Assembly: GCA_934489735.1 (NCBI GenBank)
Contig: CAKSSR010000022.1
Coordinates: forward strand, 1-33,918
Reading direction: 5' to 3'
DNA from: an uncultured Eubacteriales bacterium
GTDB taxonomy: Bacteria; Bacillota; Clostridia; Oscillospirales; Acutalibacteraceae
DNA length: 33,918 bases
Shown here: piece by piece, positions 7,976 through 15,486 of the stretch
Numbering within the stretch: the first letter of the stretch is position 1
How the letters are laid out: every line of letters starts with the position of its first letter
The notes under the pieces: model-generated
Seen by the model: only the letters and a program-made list of their open reading frames with translations
Told to the model about the DNA's origin: nothing
Databases searched by the model: none
Made by a program: the position numbers and the translations under genes

Positions 7976-7999
7976 AGAGTAGGGATTTGGCCCTACTCT
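7976..7999 (+). promoter_or_regulatory. Leader hairpin of the rimP operon
   Basis: A perfect 9-bp stem, AGAGTAGGG (7976-7984) with CCCTACTCT (7991-7999), has a six-base loop and begins about 10 bases from the predicted 5' end of the mRNA. It is followed by only TT and then CAG, so it is a weak terminator at best. It may act as an attenuator, a pause site or a 5' stabiliser. Which of these applies is not decided by the sequence. Confidence 0.55.
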
Positions 8000-8015
8000 T
8001 TCAGTTTAGGTTTGG

Positions 8016-8048
8016 AAAGGAGACGCTGCCCAAAAGCAGCAAGAGTTT
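8016..8048 (+). promoter_or_regulatory. Shine-Dalgarno, spacer hairpin and rimP start
   Basis: The only good ribosome binding site, AAAGGAGA (8016-8023), is 25 bases from the ATG at 8049, too far for normal use. Between them a perfect 5-bp stem GCTGC/GCAGC (8025-8029 with 8036-8040) can fold. With the hairpin closed the distance from GGAG to ATG falls to about 10 bases. Phage T4 gene 38 is a known precedent for a hairpin that shortens this distance. Confidence 0.55.
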
Positions 8049-8522
8049 ATGTCAAAGAATAAGATCAGTATTGTAGATAAAGTTTATCAATTAGCTGAAC
8101 CTATTGCAAAGAAACTTGGACTTGAGATATGGGATATTAAGTATTTAAAAGAAGGTGCAGACTGGTATTTAAGAATATTTATAGACAATGAAGAGCAAGG
8201 TGTAAGTATTGATGACTGTGAAAGCATGAGTAGAGCCATTGATGAACCATTAGATATTTTAGATGCTATTCCAAATTCATATTGTTTAGAAGTATCTTCT
8301 CCGGGACTAGAAAGAAAGTTAGAGAAACCAGAACATTTTCGAAGGTTCATGGGAGAGAGAGTCAAATTCAAGACCATTCAACCAGATAGCGAGGGCAAAC
8401 GTGAAGGGGAAGGAATTCTTAAAGACTTTAAGGATAATATTGTAACGATAAATACAAGTCAAGGTACGATTGAGAAAAATTTAAAAGATTTATCTTATAT
8501 TAAACTTGATGACTTTAACTAG
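8049..8522 (+). CDS. rimP: Ribosome maturation factor RimP
   Basis: RimP binds the 30S subunit and helps mature its head region during assembly. The 157-residue protein has the usual length and family landmarks: N-terminal LAEPIAKKLGLEIWDIKYLKEG, then YLRIFIDN, the DDCESMSRAIDEPLD helix, and the highly conserved YCLEVSSPGLERKL. The C-terminal part (ERVKFKT, EGILKDFKDNIVTI) corresponds to the SH3-like domain. It is the first gene of the operon, and its TAG stop overlaps the AGGAGG that serves nusA. The start at 8049 is the only ATG that gives a full N-terminus. Its ribosome binding site is distant and appears to rely on a spacer hairpin. Confidence 0.95.
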   Translation: MSKNKISIVDKVYQLAEPIAKKLGLEIWDIKYLKEGADWYLRIFIDNEEQGVSIDDCESMSRAIDEPLDILDAIPNSYCLEVSSPGLERKLEKPEHFRRFMGERVKFKTIQPDSEGKREGEGILKDFKDNIVTINTSQGTIEKNLKDLSYIKLDDFN

Positions 8523-8535
8523 GAGGATTAAATAC

Positions 8536-9915
8536 ATGGCCAAAAGTAGAGAAAGTAAAGAAAATAAAGAAGCTAGAGATATCTATGATGCCTTGATTTT
8601 ATTACAAGAAGAGCGTGGAATACCTATAGACTTTATGCTTGATAAAATTCACAAAGCCATCATAACGGCCTGCAAGAATAATTATAATGGAAATGAAGAC
8701 GCTATTATGAATGTCAACAAAGAGCTAGGGATATTTGAGGTTTATCTTCAGAAGACTGTAGTAGATGAGATATCAAACGCAGGCAAAGAGATATCTTTAT
8801 CAGAAGCGAGGGTAATCGATCCCAATGTAGCCATAGGTGAAAAAGTTGGGATCAAGCTTAATACTAAGGATTTTGGAAGGATAGCAGCTCAAACTGCCAG
8901 GAACATAATAAGGCAAGGCATAAGAGATGGTGAAAAAGATCAAATAGTCAAAGAATTTCAGAGCAAGCAGAATGAAATTGTTACTGCAACGGTTGAGAAG
9001 ATTGATCAAAAGAATGACGCTATAACATTAAGAATTGGCAGAGCAGAAGCAGTTTTACCGAAAAGCGAAAGAATAACGAAAGAAGTATTTCACGAAGGCG
9101 ACCATGTCAAAGTATTTGTTTCGGATGTCAAAGAGACAGAAAAAGGGCCAAAGATTATTATATCAAGGACGCATCCAGGTTTTGTAAAGAAGTTATTTGA
9201 GATAGAAGTTCCTGAGATCCAATCAAACAGCGTAGAAATAATATCGGTTTCAAGGGAGCCTGGGTCGAGGACGAAAATAGCAGTCAAAAGCAACGACGAA
9301 TCAATTGATCCAGTTGGAGCATGCATAGGTAATAAAGGCATAAGGATAAAAGAGATTATCAAGGAACTAGGTGGCGAGAAGATAGATGTAATTAAGTTTA
9401 ATGACGACATTCAAACTTTTATATCAAAATCGTTATCACCGGCTAAGGTATCCAAAGTGATGATTAAAGATGAAGAAGAAAAATCATGTCTAGTATGCGT
9501 ACCAGACAATCAATTATCACTAGCGATAGGTAATCGTGGGCAAAATGCAAGACTTGCAGCAAGACTTACTGGATGGAAGATTGACATAAAGCCTGAAAGT
9601 TTCTTTAAAAATAACAATTTTGATCAAGCCAAGGAAGAAATCAACGAGAATTTGGAAGCAAAAGACAACGAAAATGATCATAATAATCAAGCTGAGGAAG
9701 CAAACAATAAGAATTTAGAAGCAAAAGATATTGAAAATGATTATGATATTAAGGCCGAGGAAACAATCGATGAGAATTTAGAAGCAAAAGACAATGAAAA
9801 TGATTATAATAATCAAGCTGAAAAAGATAGTTTAGGTAATGAATTGGAAGAAGCCGTTAGCAATGAACAAAGCAACGAGAATAATTTAAATAGAGAAGTT
9901 GAAAATTTAGAATGA
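8536..9915 (+). CDS. nusA: Transcription termination/antitermination factor NusA
   Basis: NusA binds RNA polymerase and nascent RNA, acting in pausing, termination and antitermination. The start is ATG 8536, with AGGAGG (8521-8526) 9 bases before it; an upstream in-frame ATG at 8506 lies inside rimP and has no such site. The 459 residues give the N-terminal polymerase-binding domain (about 1-130), an S1 domain (about 135-200, IVTATVEKIDQKNDAITLRI) and two KH domains (about 200-360). KH landmarks are SRTHPGFVKKLFEIEVPEI, PVGACIGNKGIRIKEIIKEL and LAIGNRGQNARLAARLTGWK. An acidic Asn/Glu-rich tail of about 95 residues follows, including three 21-residue repeats that are not part of the core fold. 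The stop overlaps the next start (ATGA). Confidence 0.95.
   Translation: MAKSRESKENKEARDIYDALILLQEERGIPIDFMLDKIHKAIITACKNNYNGNEDAIMNVNKELGIFEVYLQKTVVDEISNAGKEISLSEARVIDPNVAIGEKVGIKLNTKDFGRIAAQTARNIIRQGIRDGEKDQIVKEFQSKQNEIVTATVEKIDQKNDAITLRIGRAEAVLPKSERITKEVFHEGDHVKVFVSDVKETEKGPKIIISRTHPGFVKKLFEIEVPEIQSNSVEIISVSREPGSRTKIAVKSNDESIDPVGACIGNKGIRIKEIIKELGGEKIDVIKFNDDIQTFISKSLSPAKVSKVMIKDEEEKSCLVCVPDNQLSLAIGNRGQNARLAARLTGWKIDIKPESFFKNNNFDQAKEEINENLEAKDNENDHNNQAEEANNKNLEAKDIENDYDIKAEETIDENLEAKDNENDYNNQAEKDSLGNELEEAVSNEQSNENNLNREVENLE
9649..9837 (+). repeat. Three tandem 63-bp repeats in the 3' end of nusA
   Basis: Units start at about 9649, 9712 and 9775, an exact 63-base period. Each encodes a variant of NLEAKDNENDYNNQAEE, 21 residues long and strongly acidic. 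The units differ by scattered substitutions, so the array is not brand new. Confidence 0.85.
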
Positions 9916-10175
9916 AATCAAATAATTTTCCAATAAGAATGTGCTTAGGCTGTACCAAGCGCAAAAACAAATATGAATTTATAAAAATAGTAAAAAATGA
10001 AGATATTTTAGAAATAGATAAGAAATTTAACAAACCGGGTAGAGGTGCATATTTATGCAAGAATATGACTTGTTTAAATAAACTATGTAAATCTAAAAGG
10101 CTTGAAAGGTTATTTGACATGTCTGTTGATGACTTGATCTACAAAGAGATAGGTGAGCTAATAAAAAATGAATAA
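9912..10175 (+). CDS. rnpM: RNase P modulator RnpM (YlxR family)
   Basis: An 87-residue basic protein with the YlxR (DUF448) hallmarks: IRMCLGCTKRKNKYEFIKIV near the N-terminus, with Cys11 and Cys14, then the signature GRGAYLC (about 42-48) and a basic C-terminal helix (KLCKSKRLERLF). In Bacillus subtilis the family member was reported to bind the RNase P RNA and lower its activity. It overlaps nusA by 4 bases (ATGA) and ylxQ by 8 bases, so it is translationally coupled to both. This position between nusA and ylxQ is typical of Bacillota. Confidence 0.93.
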   Translation: MKSNNFPIRMCLGCTKRKNKYEFIKIVKNEDILEIDKKFNKPGRGAYLCKNMTCLNKLCKSKRLERLFDMSVDDLIYKEIGELIKNE

Positions 10176-10476
10176 ACTGTTAGGTTTTTTAGGAATAATT
10201 AAAAGATCCGGAAAATTATCATTGGGATTTGATGCATGTATAGACTGTATAGTATCAAAAAAATCAAAATTGATATTGATTTCAAACGAGATTTCTTTAA
10301 ATTCTAGAGAAAATATAGAATTCAAAGCAAAGCAGAATGAAATAGAAGTAATAATAATAAATATAAGTATAAGTGAACTTGAAAAGATATTTCATAAAAA
10401 AGTTGGAATCATGTCAATAAATGATTTAAATATGTCAAAGAAAATACATTCCTACAAAGAAATCTACAACTTGTAA
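10168..10476 (+). CDS. ylxQ: Ribosomal L7Ae/L30e-like RNA-binding protein YlxQ
   Basis: A 102-residue protein of the L7Ae/L30e/S12e/Gadd45 family. It starts with NKLLGFLGIIKRSGKLSLGF and DACIDCIVSKKSKLILISNEIS, the usual opening of YlxQ. These proteins bind kink-turn-type RNA; the physiological target of YlxQ is not well defined. The start at 10168 lies inside the last codons of rnpM (8-base overlap). Length and neighbours match the standard nusA-ylxR-ylxQ-infB order. Confidence 0.9.
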   Translation: MNKLLGFLGIIKRSGKLSLGFDACIDCIVSKKSKLILISNEISLNSRENIEFKAKQNEIEVIIINISISELEKIFHKKVGIMSINDLNMSKKIHSYKEIYNL

Positions 10477-10509
10477 AAGATAAAACGTATAAAGGAGGAG
10501 TATCGTCTT

Positions 10510-13080
10510 ATGAGTCTAAAGCACAGAGTCTACGAAATTGCAAAAGATCTTAATACCACTAGCAAGCATATAATAGAGGTACTTAAAAACTTTACTGACA
10601 GGCCAAAAAAACACATGACAGCATTGAGTGAAGATGAGTTGAATTATGTAATGAATCACTTTTCAAATGGAAAAAAATCTAATAATTTTGATAATTACTT
10701 TTCAAACAAAAGTAACGTCTCAGAGGGGGAGAGCAATATAGAAAAAATAAAAAACGAAAATAAGAAGCCTCAACAAAGCCAGAACCAAAACCAAGGTCAA
10801 GGTCAAAAACAGAAACAAAATCAAAATAGAGCTTCTTTTAATAAAAAACAAGATAGAAATCAAAATAATAACAATAATAACAATGGCAATAATAAAAATA
10901 ATAATAAGAACAATAACAAAAATAACAATAGCAATGGTAACAACAATAAAAATAATAAATTTAAGAGACCAAAATTTTTAGATAATAAGAAAAATAATAA
11001 AAGTGAAAACAACAATAGAAACAACAACAACAATAATAATAGAAACAATAATAACAAAGGCAATAATAACAATAATAAAACTCAAATCACTCAAGAAAAA
11101 TTACTAAAACCAACAGAGAAAATAGTAAATACTAGAACCGTTCATGTGGATATCGATAAATATAATGAGAAATATGATAGGTTGGCATATGATAAAGTAA
11201 AGAATGATACTGTAGCTCATAAACAAAAAATATCTCAAAGGTCGCAACAAAAAGGCAAGCCAAAGAATTCAAGAAAAGAAACAGAAGCAGAGCGTTTGCG
11301 TCGTATAGCTTTAGACAGAAAAAATAAGCCGATAACTATTCAAATCCCTGATGAAATAACAGTATCTGAATTGGCAAGCAGACTTAAGGCAACTTCAGCT
11401 GAAGTAATAAAGAAACTTATTATGAATGGGACTATGGCATCTATTAATGACGTTATAGACTTTGATACAGCTAGCATTGTAGCTATGGACTTTAATGCAA
11501 AAGTAGAAAAAGAAGTAAATATAACGATAGAAGAAAGAATTATCGACGATAGTGACGACGATGACTCTCAGTTATCCGAAAGAGCTCCTGTCGTGGTTGT
11601 AATGGGTCACGTAGACCACGGAAAGACATCAATTTTGGATGCAATTCGTCAAGCAAATGTAGCATCAGGTGAAGCTGGAGGAATAACTCAGCACATCGGA
11701 GCATACACGGTCAAGATTAATGATAAAAATATAACGTTCTTGGACACTCCAGGTCACGAAGCATTTACAACTATGAGAGCACGTGGAGCACAAGTAACAG
11801 ATATAGCTGTCTTAGTAGTAGCAGCTGATGACGGAATTATGCCTCAGACAGTGGAAGCTATTAATCATGCAAAAGCAGCTGGAGTATCAATAATAGTAGC
11901 TATTAACAAAATGGATAAATTCGGCGCAAATCCAGAACATGTAAAGCAACAATTGATGGAATATGAATTAGTCCCAGAAGAATGGGGCGGAGATGTTCCT
12001 TGCATACCGGTATCTGCTGCAACAAAAGAAGGAATAGACAGCCTACTTGAAATGATACTATTGGTATCAGAAATGAAAGAACTTAAAGCAAATCCTAATA
12101 GATCAGCAAAAGGATCCGTAATAGAAGCAAGATTAGACAAAGGACGTGGACCAATTGCAACAGTTCTAGTACAAAACGGAACTTTGAAGACAGGCGACAT
12201 AATAGTGGCAGGAACAACTGTCGGAAGAGTACGTGCTATGATAAATGACAAAGGAGAAAAGATAACCTCAGCAGGCCCATCTATACCAGTAGAGATAACA
12301 GGACTAGACGATGTGCCAAGCGGAGGAGACGTTTTCAACTGCGTATCTGACGAACGTTTAGCACGTGAACTTGTTGAAGAAAGAAAGGCTAAGCAAAAAG
12401 AGGACAAATTTAATGCAAGAAACAAAGTTACTTTAGATAACTTGTTCGATCAAATGCAAGATGGCGATATTAAAGAATTAAAAGTAATAGTTAAAGCAGA
12501 CGTTCAAGGATCTGTTGAGGCTGTTAAGCAATCGCTTGAAAAATTAAATAATAGTGAAGTTCGAATCAACGTAATTCACGGGGCAGTTGGAGCAATAAAT
12601 GAATCTGACGTCATGTTGGCGAATGTTTCTAATGCAATTATAGTAGGATTTAATGTAAGACCTGACCAAGTTGCAGCTGACAATGCTAAACAGAGTGGCG
12701 TTGATATGAGATTGTATAGAGTCATTTACGATTGCATTGAAGAAATAGAAGCTGCTATGAAAGGTATGCTAGCTCCAAAATATAGAGACGTTGATTTGGG
12801 AAGAGCAGAATGTAGACAAGTTTATAAAATAAGTGGATTTGGAGTCATCGCCGGAAGCTATGTATTATCAGGCAAGATAGTAAGGCACTCAAAAATAAGA
12901 ATAGTTCGTGACGGAATAGTAATAGCAGAAGACTCTTTATCATCCTTAAAGAGATTTAAAGACGATGTAAAAGAAGTAGCCGCAGGTTATGAATGTGGAA
13001 TCGGATTTGAAAAGTTCCATGATATAAAAGAAGGAGACATATTCGAGTCATTTATAACAGAAGAATTTAGAGACAATTAA
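10510..13080 (+). CDS. infB: Translation initiation factor IF-2
   Basis: IF-2 is the GTPase that places initiator tRNA on the 30S subunit and promotes subunit joining. The ATG is 11 bases after AAAGGAGG (10491-10498). Of 856 residues, 1-50 form an IF2_N-type domain (RVYEIAKDLNTTSKHIIEVL). About 75-195 are a low-complexity Gln/Lys then poly-Asn linker, and about 273-330 a second IF2_N domain (ITIQIPDEITVSELASRLKA). The G domain has G1 GHVDHGKT at 366-373, followed by GGITQHIG, DTPGHE, NKMD and the SA motif. Domains II, III and the C-terminal initiator-tRNA-binding region are complete (KVIVKADVQGSVEA, ECGIGFEKFHDIKEGD). The catalytic elements look intact. The Asn-rich linker is the only oddity. 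Confidence 0.97.
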   Translation: MSLKHRVYEIAKDLNTTSKHIIEVLKNFTDRPKKHMTALSEDELNYVMNHFSNGKKSNNFDNYFSNKSNVSEGESNIEKIKNENKKPQQSQNQNQGQGQKQKQNQNRASFNKKQDRNQNNNNNNNGNNKNNNKNNNKNNNSNGNNNKNNKFKRPKFLDNKKNNKSENNNRNNNNNNNRNNNNKGNNNNNKTQITQEKLLKPTEKIVNTRTVHVDIDKYNEKYDRLAYDKVKNDTVAHKQKISQRSQQKGKPKNSRKETEAERLRRIALDRKNKPITIQIPDEITVSELASRLKATSAEVIKKLIMNGTMASINDVIDFDTASIVAMDFNAKVEKEVNITIEERIIDDSDDDDSQLSERAPVVVVMGHVDHGKTSILDAIRQANVASGEAGGITQHIGAYTVKINDKNITFLDTPGHEAFTTMRARGAQVTDIAVLVVAADDGIMPQTVEAINHAKAAGVSIIVAINKMDKFGANPEHVKQQLMEYELVPEEWGGDVPCIPVSAATKEGIDSLLEMILLVSEMKELKANPNRSAKGSVIEARLDKGRGPIATVLVQNGTLKTGDIIVAGTTVGRVRAMINDKGEKITSAGPSIPVEITGLDDVPSGGDVFNCVSDERLARELVEERKAKQKEDKFNARNKVTLDNLFDQMQDGDIKELKVIVKADVQGSVEAVKQSLEKLNNSEVRINVIHGAVGAINESDVMLANVSNAIIVGFNVRPDQVAADNAKQSGVDMRLYRVIYDCIEEIEAAMKGMLAPKYRDVDLGRAECRQVYKISGFGVIAGSYVLSGKIVRHSKIRIVRDGIVIAEDSLSSLKRFKDDVKEVAAGYECGIGFEKFHDIKEGDIFESFITEEFRDN

Positions 13081-13093
13081 TCTATAATAACGA

Positions 13094-13120
13094 TACCCAT
13101 TGACATTTTGTTGATGGGTA
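13094..13120 (+). other. Intercistronic hairpin between infB and rbfA
   Basis: TACCCAT (13094-13100) pairs with ATGGGTA (13114-13120), and three more pairs inside (two G-U) extend the stem to 10 bp. No U-run follows, so it is not a terminator. It could be a processing or stability element in the read-through transcript. It overlaps the -35 of the internal promoter described next. Confidence 0.4.
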
Positions 13121-13127
13121 ATATAAT
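13100..13127 (+). promoter_or_regulatory. Internal consensus promoter before rbfA
   Basis: TTGACA (13100-13105) and TATAAT (13122-13127) both match the consensus exactly, with a 16-base spacer. Transcription would begin near 13134-13136, inside the rbfA ribosome binding site AAAGGAGGG (13131-13139). RNA from this promoter would therefore have lost much of that site and have a leader of under 30 bases. Confidence 0.5.
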
Positions 13128-13130
13128 AAC

Positions 13131-13161
13131 AAAGGAGGGGCTACTTTTAGTAGCAAAAGAG
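13131..13161 (+). promoter_or_regulatory. Shine-Dalgarno, spacer hairpin and rbfA start
   Basis: AAAGGAGGG (13131-13139) is followed directly by a perfect 5-bp stem GCTAC/GTAGC (13140-13144 with 13150-13154, loop TTTTA), then seven bases and the ATG at 13162. Unfolded, the distance from GGAGG to ATG is 23 bases; with the hairpin closed it is about 8. The layout is the same as that before rimP. Confidence 0.55.
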
Positions 13162-13509
13162 ATGAAAAGTTATAAAAAAAAGAGGGATTCAGAAGACATA
13201 AAGAGAGAATTGTCAACAATAATTAATCAATTAAAAGATCCTAGATTGAAAAGTGAAATGGTAAGCGTAGTAAGAGTAGAAGTATCAAATGACTTTTCTT
13301 ATTGCAAGATATATATAAGTGATCTAAATGGTTATGATCAGGCAATGGAAGATGTAAAAATTTTAAAAAATGCTAAGGGATTCATTAGACATATGTTGTC
13401 AGAAAGACTAGAAATAAGGCACACCCCTGACCTAATCTTCAGCGCAACTGACTCAATTGAACAGGGAGCTCATATATCTAAGATATTAGAAGATCTAAAG
13501 AAACATTAA
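13162..13509 (+). CDS. rbfA: 30S ribosome-binding factor RbfA
   Basis: RbfA is a small KH-like protein that binds the immature 30S subunit and assists 16S rRNA 5'-end maturation. From ATG 13162 it has 115 residues, the usual size: RDSEDIKRELSTIINQLKDP, then the conserved VSVVRVEVSNDFSYCKIYIS, GFIRHMLSERLEIRHTPDL and FSATDSIEQGAHISKILEDL. Frames opening further upstream at TTG 13108 or ATG 13114 start before the ribosome binding site and add non-family residues, so they are rejected. The gene lies between infB and nrnA, as is usual in Bacillota. Its start uses a spacer hairpin, and an internal promoter lies just upstream. Confidence 0.9.
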   Translation: MKSYKKKRDSEDIKRELSTIINQLKDPRLKSEMVSVVRVEVSNDFSYCKIYISDLNGYDQAMEDVKILKNAKGFIRHMLSERLEIRHTPDLIFSATDSIEQGAHISKILEDLKKH

Positions 13510-13520
13510 TTACAAATGGA

Positions 13521-14480
13521 GTGAGAATTATAAACATAAATGAACAAAAGGCCGTTTCAGAGCTAAGTGAAAATGATAATTTTTATATATTGACGCATGA
13601 AAATCCAGACGGAGACACTTTAGGATGTGCATGTGCATTAAGTATAGCATTGAATAGAATGGGTAAACAGACAAAGATTTTATGTTCGGATGACATTCCT
13701 GACAAGTATAAGTTCATGTTTGATAATATCGATGAAAGGAATTTTAATCCCTCTTATATAATTACAGTGGACGTATCAAACAAGTCACTACTAGGAGATA
13801 AACTAAAAGAATATGAAGATAAGGTCGACCTTTGTATCGATCACCACATTTCTAATAGCGATTATGCTAAGTATACATTAGTAAATTCAAGCGTAGCATC
13901 AGCTTCAGAGATCATCTATAATATAATAAATGCACTGGGAATTGAAATTGATAAAGAAATAGCTAAATGCATCTACACAGGCATAACAACTGATACAGGT
14001 TGCTTTAAATATTCTAACGTCAGACCATCGACCCATATGAAAGCAGCATATTTGATGACAACAGGTATAGATACCTCTGCTATAAATAGACTCATGTTCG
14101 ACAATAAGTCAAAATCATCTATAATATTACAAGGACTTGCTATATCGACATTAAAGACATATTTGAACGATAAATGCGCCATAATGTATATTACAAAGGA
14201 AATGATCGACAGTTGCTCAGCAACAAATTCAGATATTGATGGAATTGTATCTATATCAAGACAAATAGAAGGAATACTTGTAGGAATCTTGATAAAAGAA
14301 AAAGATAAAAACTTATATAAAGTTTCAGTAAGGACCGACGAGAGTATCAATGCATGCCATATATGTGAACAATTTGGTGGTGGCGGACATCCAGTGGCAG
14401 CAGGCTGCACAATCAACGATGATTCATTAGAAAATGTGATAAAAAATATAGTAGAAGTAGTAGGAAAAGAATTATCATGA
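13521..14480 (+). CDS. nrnA: DHH/DHHA1 phosphoesterase NrnA (nanoRNase / pAp phosphatase)
   Basis: NrnA degrades very short RNAs and dephosphorylates 3'-phosphoadenosine 5'-phosphate. The 319 residues carry the DHH-domain metal motifs: HENPDGD (26-32), the VDVS aspartate (about 84), DHH at 107-109 and TGITTDTGCFKYSN. The C-terminal DHHA1 substrate motif QFGGGGHPVAAGC is also present. Neighbouring truB and rbfA fit the Bacillota order. The start is uncertain: GTG 13521 is the only standard start codon near the conserved region, but the best ribosome binding sequence, GGAGTGAG, overlaps that GTG. If that is the true site, translation would begin at a non-standard ATT or ATA around 13527-13532. 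Confidence 0.92.
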   Translation: MRIININEQKAVSELSENDNFYILTHENPDGDTLGCACALSIALNRMGKQTKILCSDDIPDKYKFMFDNIDERNFNPSYIITVDVSNKSLLGDKLKEYEDKVDLCIDHHISNSDYAKYTLVNSSVASASEIIYNIINALGIEIDKEIAKCIYTGITTDTGCFKYSNVRPSTHMKAAYLMTTGIDTSAINRLMFDNKSKSSIILQGLAISTLKTYLNDKCAIMYITKEMIDSCSATNSDIDGIVSISRQIEGILVGILIKEKDKNLYKVSVRTDESINACHICEQFGGGGHPVAAGCTINDDSLENVIKNIVEVVGKELS

Positions 14481-15382
14481 ACGGAGCATTGATAATAAAT
14501 AAAGACAAATGGAAGACTTCTTTTACCATAGTAAATGAATTGAGAAGAATTACGAATATAAAAAGGATCGGCCATATGGGAACACTTGACCCATTAGCTA
14601 CTGGAGTCCTTCCAATATTGATCGGAAATGCAACTAAAACTCAAGTATTTATACAAGATCATGACAAAGAGTACATAGCAACAATGAAATTTGGAATGAA
14701 AACTGACACTTTAGACATCACAGGTAATGTAATATTTACAAACGATATTAAAATAGATGAACCATCTTTTATAAAAGTCCTCGACAAGTTTAAAGGTAGA
14801 ATAAAACAAAAACCACCAATGTTCTCGGCAATTAAGAAAAATGGACAAAAGTTATACGAACTTGCAAGACGAGGAGAGTTTATTGACCTAGAAGAAAGAG
14901 ATATAGAAATATTTAATATTGACATTATAAACTTTGATTACCTAAATCAAACTGCATCAATAAAAGTGGCATGCTCCAAAGGGACATATATAAGATCATT
15001 GTGCTCAGATATAGGAAATGAGTTAAACTCATGTGCCACTTTAACAGATTTAATCAGAACTAAAGCATGCGGATTTAAAATTGAAGACAGCTATACAATA
15101 GAAGAATTTAAAGAAATTTATAACAATAGTCACGACGCCTTTAAGAATTGCATAATAAAAATTGAAGATTTATTTGATTATCCTAGGATATCAGTATCAG
15201 AACGACAGAGTGTTAGATTCAAAAACGGCGGAGGGCTGTCAATAGATAGAATAAATGTAGATCAGGCACTCAAAGATGAAGATATCTTTTCAGTATATGA
15301 TAATAATAATAAAGAATTTCTTGGCCTGGGTAAGATAAGTCTAAGCAAAGATGAACTATCTGTCTTAAAAATATTTGTATAA
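14477..15382 (+). CDS. truB: tRNA pseudouridine(55) synthase TruB
   Basis: TruB converts U55 of the tRNA T-loop to pseudouridine. The 301 residues show the family motif HMGTLDPLATGVLPI with catalytic Asp38, then KEYIATMKFGMKTDTLD, GRIKQKPPMFSAIKKNGQKLYELAR and CSKGTYIRSLCSDIGNEL. A C-terminal part corresponds to the PUA-like region. It overlaps nrnA by four bases (ATGA), indicating coupled translation. It is the last gene of the operon: ribF and rpsO, which often follow, are absent, and a new promoter begins 20 bases after the stop. I see no strong terminator between. Confidence 0.95.
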   Translation: MNGALIINKDKWKTSFTIVNELRRITNIKRIGHMGTLDPLATGVLPILIGNATKTQVFIQDHDKEYIATMKFGMKTDTLDITGNVIFTNDIKIDEPSFIKVLDKFKGRIKQKPPMFSAIKKNGQKLYELARRGEFIDLEERDIEIFNIDIINFDYLNQTASIKVACSKGTYIRSLCSDIGNELNSCATLTDLIRTKACGFKIEDSYTIEEFKEIYNNSHDAFKNCIIKIEDLFDYPRISVSERQSVRFKNGGGLSIDRINVDQALKDEDIFSVYDNNNKEFLGLGKISLSKDELSVLKIFV

Positions 15383-15401
15383 AATTAAATTAGTTAATCA
15401 C

Positions 15402-15430
15402 TTGCCAATATCTTATTAATATGATATAAT
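15402..15430 (+). promoter_or_regulatory. Promoter of sipW and the SipW substrate gene
   Basis: TTGCCA (15402-15407), a 17-base spacer and a consensus TATAAT (15425-15430), which is preceded by TGA (extended -10). The predicted mRNA start near 15437 leaves a leader of about 50 bases before the sipW ATG at 15487. Confidence 0.7.
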
Positions 15431-15486
15431 TTCAAAAGCAAAAATGGACAATTTATAATATATTGAGAAGAAGGTGTTGTTAATTT

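Noticed and set aside
8506..8535. Upstream ATG for nusA
   Set aside because: It lies within rimP without a ribosome binding site, while AGGAGG sits 9 bases before ATG 8536, where NusA similarity begins.
10860..11072. Poly-Leu open frame on the - strand
   Set aside because: Complement of the poly-Asn linker of infB; a composition artefact.
13108..13161. Longer N-terminus for rbfA from TTG 13108 or ATG 13114
   Set aside because: Both lie upstream of the ribosome binding site and add residues that do not belong to the family.
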